From positions 1 through 64,000 of the forward strand of contig NZ_RHOT01000003.1 in assembly GCF_003946675.1 (NCBI RefSeq): a stretch of 64,000 nt of DNA, in the 5' to 3' direction. This document shows positions 56,299 through 64,000 of this stretch, in pieces. Position 1 is the stretch's first letter; every line of letters starts with the position of its first letter. Below the pieces are notes generated by a model. It made no database searches, was not told the DNA's origin, and was given only the letters and a program-made list of their open reading frames with translations. The translations under genes and the position numbers were made by a program. The stretch is from Lapidilactobacillus gannanensis (GTDB lineage: Bacteria > Bacillota > Bacilli > Lactobacillales > Lactobacillaceae).

Positions 56299-57375
56299 TC
56301 AGTGCGAAGTACTGTTAGTGTTTGACGAGGCACCCGACGAACTAGAACTACTACTTGAACTGGAACTGGAACTACTACTACTACTACTATTCGTGTTAGT
56401 ATCATCATCGTCATTATCTTGACTAACCGTAATATTAACTGAAACAGCAGTTGGATCAACTGCAATCACACCGTCTGACTTAGGAATCGTAATCGTCTTT
56501 TGAGTGGTGCTAGTTAAGCCGTTTACATTGACTGGGACAGTTAACGTACTTGATAAGTTATTCAAAACAGATTGTGGTGCTGAAACATTCACTTCAGTCA
56601 CTGAACTTGAAAACGAATAAGTTCTGCCCGAAACACCGGTGCCACTTTGTCTAAAGACAACATTCATTTTTTTACTTGGTAAATAAATCGGTAATTTGAC
56701 GTGAGCAGTTTGCGGCGTCAAAAGTACATCTACAGTTTTACCATCTTTATCTAATGCTTGCAAAAGAACTTCCTGTTGGTAAGTCGCGTTCGCATTTGCA
56801 CTCAAATCTAATTGTGCGACCACTTGTTTAACTTGGGCCACCTCAGTCTTAGCACCAGAAACATGAACTGTTTCTGGACTGATTTCTGGCGTACCAACAA
56901 GATAGCCATCCGCAATTCGATTGCTATTATATTTTGTTTGAATTGGGAAAGTTCGATCGGAACGAGTTTGAATTTTAACTTTTGTTGTATCGGGTTTAAT
57001 TGAATACTTCAACGATTTATTCAAGCCAGAAACTTTAACCTTGACAGTATGCGTACCAGTCTTCAAATCTCGTAAATCAATATAAACTCGGAAATTATTG
57101 GTATTTTTAGCTGCTGCCACTAAAGACTTAGCACCTTCAATAGTGATATCAACTTTTTCAGGATAACCAGTTACAAAGTATTTATCAGTATCCACTTCAA
57201 CTTGTAACGATTCTTTCAACGTGATTTTTGTGTCTGCGGCTGCGGTTTGTTCCTGATTCATATTGTTAGAAATGGTTGAGCCTAAGCTATTATTCTGCAC
57301 ATAAATAAACAATAAAACTGCCAATCCTAAGGCAATCACCCGATATACCCATGGTCGATCAAAGAAATCTTTCAT
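56299..57375 (-). CDS. cdaR: CdaR (YbbR-domain regulator of the diadenylate cyclase)
   Basis: 358 residues. One N-terminal membrane helix (about 10-27) anchors an extracellular string of YbbR domains, visible as repeats with KVDITIEGAKSLV, TVHVSGAKTEV and EVNVSAPQSVL. The C-terminus is a low-complexity Ser tract of about 20 residues after an Asp/Thr/Asn stretch. The start overlaps the cdaA stop as ATGA. Beyond the TGA stop the frame stays open for 13 more Thr/Asp-rich codons. Confidence 0.92.
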   Translation of the reverse strand: MKDFFDRPWVYRVIALGLAVLLFIYVQNNSLGSTISNNMNQEQTAAADTKITLKESLQVEVDTDKYFVTGYPEKVDITIEGAKSLVAAAKNTNNFRVYIDLRDLKTGTHTVKVKVSGLNKSLKYSIKPDTTKVKIQTRSDRTFPIQTKYNSNRIADGYLVGTPEISPETVHVSGAKTEVAQVKQVVAQLDLSANANATYQQEVLLQALDKDGKTVDVLLTPQTAHVKLPIYLPSKKMNVVFRQSGTGVSGRTYSFSSSVTEVNVSAPQSVLNNLSSTLTVPVNVNGLTSTTQKTITIPKSDGVIAVDPTAVSVNITVSQDNDDDDTNTNSSSSSSSSSSSSSSSSSSGASSNTNSTSH

Positions 57376-58214
57376 TTCTTGGCCCCTCCCTTCTTAGGTT
57401 TAAAGAAGTCGAGGACGTTTTGCCACCAAGTATTTTCCTTTTCAGGACTATCTAATTGCACGTGTAAGAATTTCAAATAATCTTCACGGCTTAAATCATG
57501 CATCAATTGACTATTCTTCGTGATCGTCACAGCCCCAGTTTCCTCAGAGACAACTAAGGTCACCGCGTCAGTTACCTCACTGATCCCGACGGCGGCACGA
57601 TGACGTGTGCCTAATTCTTTCGGGATCATATTACTTTCAGATAACGGTAAATAGGCCGCCGCAACAGCAATTTTATTGTCGCGAATAATCACGGCCCCAT
57701 CATGTAACGGCGTATTGGGAATAAAAATATTGATCAACAATTCCCCAGATACATCTGCATCTAACGGAATCCCGGTTTCAATATAATCTTCCAAGCCAGT
57801 CTGCATTTGAATCGTGATCAAAGCCCCAATCCGGCGCTTGGACATATATTGAATGGCTTTATCTAGGCCATCAATTAAGTGATTCGTATCTTCCTTCGTC
57901 TTATGACTACCACCGAAAATATCATTACGCCCTAAGCGTTCCAAGGCGCGCCGAATCTCGGGCTGGAAAATAATAACCAAGACGACAACCGCCCAATTGA
58001 TCACCTGATCCATGATATAAGATACGGTATGCAAATTTAGATAATAACTAACTGCCTTAATTGCGACAATAATGATAATCCCATTAAAAAGCTGCACCGC
58101 TTTGGTACCCTTGAGCAGCATAATCATTTTATAAATAAAAAACCAAACCGCAAGGATATCGATCAGATTCATCAAATTCTGCCACGTAAAAATCTGACTC
58201 CAATCTATACTCAT
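57372..58214 (-). CDS. cdaA: Diadenylate cyclase CdaA
   Basis: Makes the messenger c-di-AMP from two ATP. Three membrane helices in the first 90 residues precede the DAC domain with the catalytic motifs LHDGAVII and GTRHRAAVG. The ATG at 58214 follows AAGGAGG and gives 280 residues. A long in-frame extension to 58382 lacks conservation. First gene of cdaA-cdaR-glmM. Confidence 0.96.
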   Translation of the reverse strand: MSIDWSQIFTWQNLMNLIDILAVWFFIYKMIMLLKGTKAVQLFNGIIIIVAIKAVSYYLNLHTVSYIMDQVINWAVVVLVIIFQPEIRRALERLGRNDIFGGSHKTKEDTNHLIDGLDKAIQYMSKRRIGALITIQMQTGLEDYIETGIPLDADVSGELLINIFIPNTPLHDGAVIIRDNKIAVAAAYLPLSESNMIPKELGTRHRAAVGISEVTDAVTLVVSEETGAVTITKNSQLMHDLSREDYLKFLHVQLDSPEKENTWWQNVLDFFKPKKGGAKK

Positions 58215-58499
58215 GATCAGCCTCCTTACATTAAGATAATTCATTATACCATAGCTACTTCTGATTGATAAAAAGTTGCTAAAATCCAGAATAGTGTGTC
58301 GTTCCAAAAATAGTGAAAATGATTGTAAAACAGAATTGGTTCTGACTGCATTACAGGCTTTCTGGTTGCAGAACACTGACAACCACGCCCGCCATGCCGT
58401 CTGGAGTTGAGATAGTACATCTTACTCTTGTTAGTGTTTAAGGCAGTGATAGTGGGATTGGTTAACGCAATTCAATCAGTAATAATAGTTAAACAGTAG
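58215..58499. other. Gene-free stretch upstream of cdaA
   Basis: No supported ORF, tRNA or known riboswitch. The region should hold the cdaA promoter, but I find no strong -35/-10 pair. A short repeat of CTGACAACCACGCC-type sequence does not fold convincingly. Confidence 0.4.
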
Positions 58500-58546
58500 C
58501 AAAAAAACAGTGTGACATCTCTATTCTCAAGAGAGATTATCACACC
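58500..58546 (-). terminator. Terminator of the pot operon
   Basis: GTGTGATAATCTCT/AGAGATGTCACAC stem with a two-base internal mismatch, followed by TGTTTTTTT on the minus strand. It lies about 150 bases after the potD stop. Confidence 0.75.
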
Positions 58547-58694
58547 GTTGCTGTGTCATCACAATCTGGTCTAGCTAAATAGTGGTGAGCAATTTTATTT
58601 GTTTAATCCAGGCGAGAGACCAGCGATTTTTGACTAAGGAACAACTTAATCATTATCAAATTCACCTTTTCAATTCGGAAAAGTGCTGACACTT

Positions 58695-59771
58695 TTACTG
58701 GCGATACATCTTGAACTTCAAGAACAAATCGTTATATTCTTCGACTTTACGGGCGCCTAAATCTTGATAGACTTGTAAATGCTTAATCGTACTTAACGGT
58801 GGATAGAATTGCCGATCCTGCCGTACTTTTGCTGGCAAGTATGCGAGTGCTTGCTTGTTAGGTGTCGCATAGCCAACATATTCAGCATTTTGCGCCGCAT
58901 TATGCGGATCCAACATGAAGTTGATAAAAGCATAGGCTGCCTTTTTATGCTTAGCAGTTTTGGGAATGACCATATTATCATACCAAGCATTACTACCTTC
59001 ACTAGGCACCACATAATGTAAATGACTATTCTGGGCCAACATCTCACTGGCTTCACCAGACCAAGTTACCGCTAATGGGGCCTCTTCCTGAATCATATAA
59101 GTTTTAATTTCATCAGCAACAATTGCTTTGACATTCCCACTAAGTTGATTTAGTTGTTGCTGTGCGGCAATCAGCGTTTGACTATTAGTTGTATTCATTG
59201 ATTGGCCTTGTTCGACCAATGCCATGCCCATAATATCTCGCGCTGAATCAACCAACATCAATTGATTACGCCATTTAGGTTGCCATAAGTCTGACCAATG
59301 TTGCATCTCATCAGCCTTAACAAACTTATCATTATAGATAATGCCTAAGGTTCCCCAGAAGTAAGGCACAGAATAACGATTGCCACGATCAAAACTTTGA
59401 TTAAGAAAATGCTGATCTAAATAGTGATAATTTGTCAGTTGCCGATGATCAATTGGCAATAATAAATGTGTTTTTTTCATCTTTTCAATCATATAATCAC
59501 TAGGAATCGTTAAATCGTAGGCGGTACCACCTTGTTTAATTTTAGTAAACATGGCCTCATTGCTGTCAAAAGTTTCATACTGTACGTGGTACCCAGTTTC
59601 CTGTTCAAATTTTTTAATTAGCGCGGGGTCAATGTAATCGCCCCAATTATACAAACTCAAAGTGTTAGCAGCACTAGTTACGCCTGACTGGCGCGACAGT
59701 TGTTGACTCCCCAAGAAAAGTAACCCACAAAAGGCTAAAATCGCCGCAATTAAGACAGACATTTTTTTCAT
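58695..59771 (-). CDS. potD: Spermidine/putrescine ABC transporter substrate-binding protein
   Basis: 358 residues. The N-terminal hydrophobic segment (about 5-22) lacks an obvious lipobox Cys; the CGLLF stretch may serve as anchor. The mature protein begins LSLYNWGDYIDPALIKKFEQ, the PotD signature. Asp/Glu and Trp residues for polyamine binding are in TWSGEASEML and VPSEGSNAWYDNMVIP. Start overlaps the potC stop as ATGA. Confidence 0.93.
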   Translation of the reverse strand: MKKMSVLIAAILAFCGLLFLGSQQLSRQSGVTSAANTLSLYNWGDYIDPALIKKFEQETGYHVQYETFDSNEAMFTKIKQGGTAYDLTIPSDYMIEKMKKTHLLLPIDHRQLTNYHYLDQHFLNQSFDRGNRYSVPYFWGTLGIIYNDKFVKADEMQHWSDLWQPKWRNQLMLVDSARDIMGMALVEQGQSMNTTNSQTLIAAQQQLNQLSGNVKAIVADEIKTYMIQEEAPLAVTWSGEASEMLAQNSHLHYVVPSEGSNAWYDNMVIPKTAKHKKAAYAFINFMLDPHNAAQNAEYVGYATPNKQALAYLPAKVRQDRQFYPPLSTIKHLQVYQDLGARKVEEYNDLFLKFKMYRQ

Positions 59772-60592
59772 AGTAAGGTCACCTCGTTCTTAGCATGACG
59801 ACGTTGCTTTTGACGGCGCGAATGAGAATACTGATTCACGAAGTAGTAACCCACAACTAACAGTAACGAGAATAAGAACATGACTGCTGATAGCGCATTG
59901 ATTTCTAGGCTGATACCTTGACGCGCCCGGGAATAAATTTCTACTGATAAAGTCGTAAAGCCATTGCCAGTTACAAAAAAAGTGACGGCGAAATCATCTA
60001 ATGAATAGGTAAAAGCCATAAAAAAGCCGGAGAAAATACCCGGCGTAATATAAGGCACAATTACCCGCGAGAAAGTTTGCCAATTCGTTGCCCCTAAATC
60101 CTGGGCAGCGTTCAATAAGGCTGGATCTAACTCATTCACTTTAGGCAGCACCAACAACACCACAATCGGAATTGAAAAAGCAATGTGGCTTAATAGCACT
60201 GAGCCAAAACCCAAGCCAATGCCTAAAGCCGAGAATAAAATCAAAAAACTAGCCCCGATAATCACATCAGGTGAAACCATTAAAACATTATTCAATGTCA
60301 ACAAGGCCGACTTAGTCCGCTGGCTTTTGCGACCAGCAATTCCTAAGGCACCAAAAGTCCCAATCATAGTCGCAAATAACGATGACAAAATGGCAATCAA
60401 GAAAGTGTCTAAGACAATCACTAACATCCGCTTATCTGAAAACAACTCCTGATAGTGAGCCCAAGTAAAACCAGTGAAGTGATTCATATTGCCACCTTGA
60501 TTAAAGGAATAGAAAATCAAGTAAAAAATGGGAATGTATAAAATAATGAACACTAACACTAAATAAACCGAACTAAATTTAATTTTCTTCAT
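59768..60592 (-). CDS. potC: Spermidine/putrescine ABC transporter permease
   Basis: 274 residues with six membrane helices. The cytoplasmic EAA loop is AAQDLGATNWQTFSRVIVPYITPG, which contacts PotA. ATG 60592 has better spacing from GGGAG than ATG 60598. Overlaps potB. Confidence 0.93.
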   Translation of the reverse strand: MKKIKFSSVYLVLVFIILYIPIFYLIFYSFNQGGNMNHFTGFTWAHYQELFSDKRMLVIVLDTFLIAILSSLFATMIGTFGALGIAGRKSQRTKSALLTLNNVLMVSPDVIIGASFLILFSALGIGLGFGSVLLSHIAFSIPIVVLLVLPKVNELDPALLNAAQDLGATNWQTFSRVIVPYITPGIFSGFFMAFTYSLDDFAVTFFVTGNGFTTLSVEIYSRARQGISLEINALSAVMFLFSLLLVVGYYFVNQYSHSRRQKQRRHAKNEVTLL

Positions 60593-61406
60593 CGTCATTC
60601 AGCTCCCGTCTTTTCTTTCGGCGATCATTGGTTAAGGCCATAATAATAAACATCATCACAATTAGAACAACCCCAATTGTCGAACCCATTCCCCAGTTCA
60701 TCGTTGTCATAAAGTGTTCTTCAATCGCGGTCCCTAAAGTAATGACCCGATTACCACCAATCAGTCGCGTCAACATAAAGAGTGATAATGATGGAATAAA
60801 GACCGCTTGAACACCAGCTTTGACCCCACTAATTGTCAATGGAAAAATAACCCGCCGAAACGTCTGCCAATTCGTTGCTCCTAAATCACGGCTTGCATTG
60901 ATCAAGGCTGGATTTAACTCCACAATGGCATTATAGATTGGCAAAATCATGAACGGAATTTCAATATACGTGGCCACCAACAGAAAACTACCATCAGAAA
61001 ATAGCAGTTGCTGTGGACCAATGCCAACAAAAGTTAAGAAACTGTTCACTGAACCAGTTCGACTTAACAAGCCGATAAACGCATACGCCTTCAGCAATAA
61101 GTTAATCCAAGTTGGTAAAATGATTAGCAATAGCCATAATTGCTGATGCTTCAACTTACTTAAAAAATAAGCTGCCGGATAACTGATCAGCAAGGTAATC
61201 ACGGTGATCAAAAAGGCATACCATAGCGAATTAAGTGACATATGTAGATAAGTACTTGAGGTACCATAGGTCACATAATTTTGGAAAGTAAACTGATGCT
61301 GATTATTGGTTAAGGATTGATATAAAATCAGCAATAACGGCGCGACAACAAACAGACCAATCCAAATAAAATAAGGAATCATAAAAAAGCGTTTTGTTTG
61401 TTTCAT
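60579..61406 (-). CDS. potB: Spermidine/putrescine ABC transporter permease
   Basis: 275 residues with six membrane helices. The EAA loop SRDLGATNWQTFRRVIFPL matches that of potC closely. The C-terminus is highly charged. It follows potA by six bases, with GGAGG across the potA stop. Confidence 0.93.
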   Translation of the reverse strand: MKQTKRFFMIPYFIWIGLFVVAPLLLILYQSLTNNQHQFTFQNYVTYGTSSTYLHMSLNSLWYAFLITVITLLISYPAAYFLSKLKHQQLWLLLIILPTWINLLLKAYAFIGLLSRTGSVNSFLTFVGIGPQQLLFSDGSFLLVATYIEIPFMILPIYNAIVELNPALINASRDLGATNWQTFRRVIFPLTISGVKAGVQAVFIPSLSLFMLTRLIGGNRVITLGTAIEEHFMTTMNWGMGSTIGVVLIVMMFIIMALTNDRRKKRRELNDDEEN

Positions 61407-61412
61407 GCTGCT

Positions 61413-62504
61413 TTAGTCCTCCTCATATTGTTCCAAGCGTGCATCAAAGTCGGCTTCTTTCTCACCGAAACGCATAACATGAATATCCTCTGGCTCGAAA
61501 GTCAAACCGATATGCTTACCGCCACGAACTGGATTAGTCGAATGAATCAACCATTCATTTCCATCATCATCGATCCCAATTATTTCAAAATGATCACCAC
61601 GGAATAACTGCGTATCAACGGTCACAACTAATTTACCTTGTTCCGCCGTTGTCACATCTAAATCTTCAGGACGCAAAACAACTTCAACTTTCTCATTAGG
61701 CTTCATCCCTGCGTCAGCACATTCAAATGTTTTGCCAACAAATTCAACTTGATAGTCAGCTTGCATTTTACCAGGCAAAATATTACTTTCACCAATAAAG
61801 TTAGCCACAAAATGATTGATCGGCTCATCATAAATATCAACGGGTGTGCCACTTTGCAAAATCTTCCCATCATTGACGACAAAAATTTCATCACTCATGG
61901 CTAAGGCTTCCTCTTGATCGTGGGTCACGAAAATAAACGTGATTTTCAACCGTTGCTGTAATTCTCGAAGTTCATATTGCATGTCTTGCCGTAATTTCAT
62001 ATCTAAAGCTGACAACGGTTCATCCAGCAATAACACTTTGGGCTCGTTAACAATTGCCCGAGCAATCGCTACTCGCTGTTGTTGACCACCAGATATTTCA
62101 CTGATTTCTCGATTAGCATAGCCTGGCAATTGCACTAACTTCAAAGCGTCGAGCACTCTTTTTTTGATTTCTGCTTTGGGACGCTTTTGTAAATTCAGCC
62201 CAAAAGCCACATTGTCAAATACATCTAAGTGTGGGAATAAGGCATAATTTTGGAAAACCGTATTTACTTTTCGTTGATTGGCTGGTAAGTCATTGATTTT
62301 TTGACCCTCAAAAAGAATTGAACCAGTCGTCGCATTAGTAAAACCAGCAATCAATCTTAAAATCGTCGTTTTGCCTGAACCAGAAGGACCTAAGAGAGAA
62401 TAGAATTTACCAGGTTCAATCGTCATATTAATATTTGACAAGGCAGTAAAGCCATCGTCATAAGTTTTCGTAATACCCCGTAATTCAATAATTGGTGCTG
62501 CCAT
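61413..62504 (-). CDS. potA: Spermidine/putrescine ABC transporter ATP-binding protein
   Basis: 363 residues. Walker [10 protein letters not shown] (near 38), signature [10 protein letters not shown], Walker [13 protein letters not shown] and H-loop [12 protein letters not shown]-terminal TOBE domain (about 280-350) is typical of PotA/MalK-type ATPases. AGGAGGG precedes the ATG. It is 18 bases after the regulator gene. Confidence 0.95.
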   Translation of the reverse strand: MAAPIIELRGITKTYDDGFTALSNINMTIEPGKFYSLLGPSGSGKTTILRLIAGFTNATTGSILFEGQKINDLPANQRKVNTVFQNYALFPHLDVFDNVAFGLNLQKRPKAEIKKRVLDALKLVQLPGYANREISEISGGQQQRVAIARAIVNEPKVLLLDEPLSALDMKLRQDMQYELRELQQRLKITFIFVTHDQEEALAMSDEIFVVNDGKILQSGTPVDIYDEPINHFVANFIGESNILPGKMQADYQVEFVGKTFECADAGMKPNEKVEVVLRPEDLDVTTAEQGKLVVTVDTQLFRGDHFEIIGIDDDGNEWLIHSTNPVRGGKHIGLTFEPEDIHVMRFGEKEADFDARLEQYEED

Positions 62505-62522
62505 TGTAATTCCCTCCTGAGA

Positions 62523-63065
62523 TTAAAGATATGATTCAGTCGCAACCAGCAATAAGGTAACTGGTTTTTGAAACGGATTCAGCAATTGATGGGGACTTTT
62601 AGCGGAGAAATAAAGCGATTCATGAACGCTAGCAGTCACTAATTCCTCTCCAAAAGCCAACCGAACTTTACCACGAACCACATAAGCAAAGGTTTCTGCT
62701 GGTGAAGGATCGAATGGTTTGAAACGACCACCTGGCGCAATGGTTAACAAAACCGGTTCCATTTCGCGCTCGTTGGAATCAGTGATCAGCCAAGTTAATT
62801 GATACCCTAACGCCTCATCTTCATGCGTCACCTGTTGCGCACCATTAAAAAGCACTGGCGTCGTCGCAGTACCTTCTTGAAAAAACTCGGCTAACGAAAC
62901 CCCGAGCACAGTTAAAATATCCTGTAACGTTTCTACAGTTGGTGAGGCCTGATCATTTTCAAGTTGGGAAATGTACCCCTTAGTTAAATCCGTCCGCTCA
63001 CCTAATTCTTCTTGCGTAAGATTTTTTAAAATTCGTAGGGCGCGTAATTTCTGACCAAATACCAT
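62523..63065 (-). CDS. XRE-cupin transcriptional regulator of the pot operon
   Basis: 180 residues: an N-terminal XRE helix-turn-helix (about 5-60, LTQEELGERTDLTKGYISQLEN) and a C-terminal cupin (about 105-178, with APGGRFKPF and ETFAYVVRGKVRL). This PuuR-like layout is common for regulators of polyamine or amino-acid genes. As first gene before potABCD, with a palindromic site in its leader, it probably controls the whole operon. Confidence 0.9.
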   Translation of the reverse strand: MVFGQKLRALRILKNLTQEELGERTDLTKGYISQLENDQASPTVETLQDILTVLGVSLAEFFQEGTATTPVLFNGAQQVTHEDEALGYQLTWLITDSNEREMEPVLLTIAPGGRFKPFDPSPAETFAYVVRGKVRLAFGEELVTASVHESLYFSAKSPHQLLNPFQKPVTLLLVATESYL

Positions 63066-63094
63066 AAGTTGCCTCTTTTCGATTCACATTCTTC

Positions 63095-63128
63095 ACTAAA
63101 CAAAATGTTATCTAACAAAAAGTTTACT
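63095..63128 (-). promoter_or_regulatory. Nested palindromic operator of the pot operon
   Basis: AxTAAAC...GTTTAxT arms flank a central TGTTA-GA-TAACA palindrome on the same dyad axis. It lies just downstream of the promoter, a likely binding site for the XRE-cupin regulator. Confidence 0.55.
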
Positions 63129-63140
63129 AAAACGACCCTA

Positions 63141-63169
63141 AGTATAACTTAAATAACAGTCACTGCCAA
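63141..63169 (-). promoter_or_regulatory. Promoter of the pot operon
   Basis: TTGGCA (63169-63164), 17 bases, TATACT (63146-63141). Leader of about 70 bases to the regulator ATG. Confidence 0.7.
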
Positions 63170-63361
63170 CAGTTTGCAACCAAGATTAAGTTACGTTTAT
63201 GTATCAAAAAAAGTTCTAAAACTAATCGGTTAATAACCTCGCGGATCGACTAAAACTAGCCAAGCTTATTTAGCGGCGTTATAATGAACATTAATAAGTA
63301 TTAGGGACTATTTTCCAGCAGATCTCATGAAGAAGAGTCGGCTGACTAACAAGGAGTAACT

Positions 63362-64000
63362 ATGCAAAAAAAAGCTTTAGTCGTCAATTTAATCGATGAA
63401 CAACCACAAGCCCAAATTGAAAAAATTGAGTTGCCAAGTCTAAAACCAGATTGGGTGCGGGTACAAGTTGCCTACAGCGATATTAATTACAAAGATGCCC
63501 TCACACTCAAAGCTCATAGTGGGGTTATTCGTGATTATCCTCGAGTACCAGGGATTGATTTTGCTGGTTGGGTAACCGCCTCCCACGATAGTGACTTTCA
63601 AATCGGTGATCAGGTCGTTGGTATTGGCCAACAAATCGGAATTCAAATTGATGGTGGCTATCAAGAAATTGTTGATGTGCCTGGCGAATTTCTCCATTTA
63701 TTAAATGGCCAACGTACTTTACAAGACGCCGCCTTAATTGGCACAGCCGGTTTGACCGCCGCAATTGGTCTGACTAAGGTCCTCGATACTGAAAGTATGG
63801 CTGATAAAAATGCCGCTATTTTAATTAGCGGCGTGACTGGTGGTGTTGGTGGTTGGCAATTAGCGCTGCTAGCACAGTTAGGTTATACGAATTTGACAGT
63901 AGTTACCCGGCAAACTGACTTGAAGCCACAATTATTACAGCGTGGTGCGCAACGCGTTTGTCTGCCAACAGAATTATTATTACCAACCCCAAAGCCATTG
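63362..64000 (+). CDS. YhdH/AcuI-like NADPH-dependent oxidoreductase (cut by the window end)
   Basis: The first 213 codons of a medium-chain dehydrogenase/reductase of the quinone oxidoreductase group. The N-terminal GroES-like domain has SDINYKDALTL and YPRVPGIDFAGWV, with no zinc-ligand Cys pattern. The nucleotide loop ISGVTGGVGGW (near 159) begins the Rossmann fold. This fits the YhdH/AcuI acrylyl-CoA reductase-like subgroup. The ATG follows AAGGAG. The stop is beyond the window. Confidence 0.88.
   Translation, partial: MQKKALVVNLIDEQPQAQIEKIELPSLKPDWVRVQVAYSDINYKDALTLKAHSGVIRDYPRVPGIDFAGWVTASHDSDFQIGDQVVGIGQQIGIQIDGGYQEIVDVPGEFLHLLNGQRTLQDAALIGTAGLTAAIGLTKVLDTESMADKNAAILISGVTGGVGGWQLALLAQLGYTNLTVVTRQTDLKPQLLQRGAQRVCLPTELLLPTPKPL

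Noticed and set aside
56299-56400. Microsatellite or CRISPR-like repeat in cdaR
   Set aside because: The repeated triplets are in frame and encode the Ser tract of the CdaR tail.
58215-58382. 56-residue N-terminal extension of CdaA
   Set aside because: No conservation or ribosome site, while ATG 58214 has AAGGAGG and gives the normal family length.

Overview
This window looks like chromosomal DNA of a low-to-mid GC lactic acid bacterium of the family Lactobacillaceae. The evidence is the set of families and their order: an F1Fo-ATPase operon next to upp-glyA-sua5-prmC-prfA-tdk, LtaS, a complete comG operon followed by a YtxK-type methylase and ackA, cdaA-cdaR-glmM, strong AGGAGG ribosome sites and frequent TTG/GTG starts. 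The genus cannot be fixed from this sequence alone.

Layout. 1-460: the 3' end of an IS30-type insertion sequence. 504-12880 (minus strand): a housekeeping block, tdk-prfA-prmC-sua5-glyA-upp-atpBEFHAGDC. 12955-13316: three tandem 124-bp-period repeats that fold into the same long hairpin with compensatory base changes. 13534-14880: murT without an adjacent gatD, sharing its stop region with a convergent serine hydrolase. 16198-21225: a lipoprotein and a TetR-controlled heterodimeric ABC exporter with a clear operator. 21342-22818: an intact ISL3-family element with an 8-bp target duplication. 23040-23188: two tRNAs (Gln-CUG, Glu-CUC). 23274-26443: small unknowns, a histidine phosphatase, and a surface protein/nuclease pair in which the first gene is out of frame at its end. 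26677-29120: pgi and fba. 29285-35257: VanZ protein, LtaS, a two-component system and an SdpI-like protein. 35515-35878: tmRNA. 36073-43421: HAD phosphatase, membrane protein, ackA, YtxK-like methylase and comGA-GG. 43591-46427: YebC, VanZ, DUF4097 protein. 46605-49650: an amino-acid type ABC uptake operon preceded by a leader peptide with five tyrosine codons in six and a terminator. 49706-52343: sfsA, degV, TSUP permease. 52635-58214: glmS and cdaA-cdaR-glmM. 58695-63065: the spermidine/putrescine operon potABCD behind its XRE-cupin regulator. 63362-64000: start of a quinone-reductase family gene.

How the parts fit. Much of the window serves energy metabolism (ATPase, pgi, fba, ackA) and the cell envelope (MurT, LtaS, GlmS, GlmM, CdaA/CdaR). 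GlmM and GlmS supply UDP-GlcNAc precursors, and CdaA with CdaR makes c-di-AMP in the same cluster. The comG genes encode the pseudopilus and motor for DNA uptake.

The best leads are in non-coding DNA: the tyrosine-codon attenuator (49344-49644), the covarying triple repeat (12955-13316), a dispersed family of intergenic hairpin elements (near 16030, 43500, 46430 and 54700), a three-way-junction leader before pgi (28057-28111), and four direct ATTGGTNTA-type sites around the glmS promoter. All calls come from reading the sequence by eye; no database search or folding program was run.
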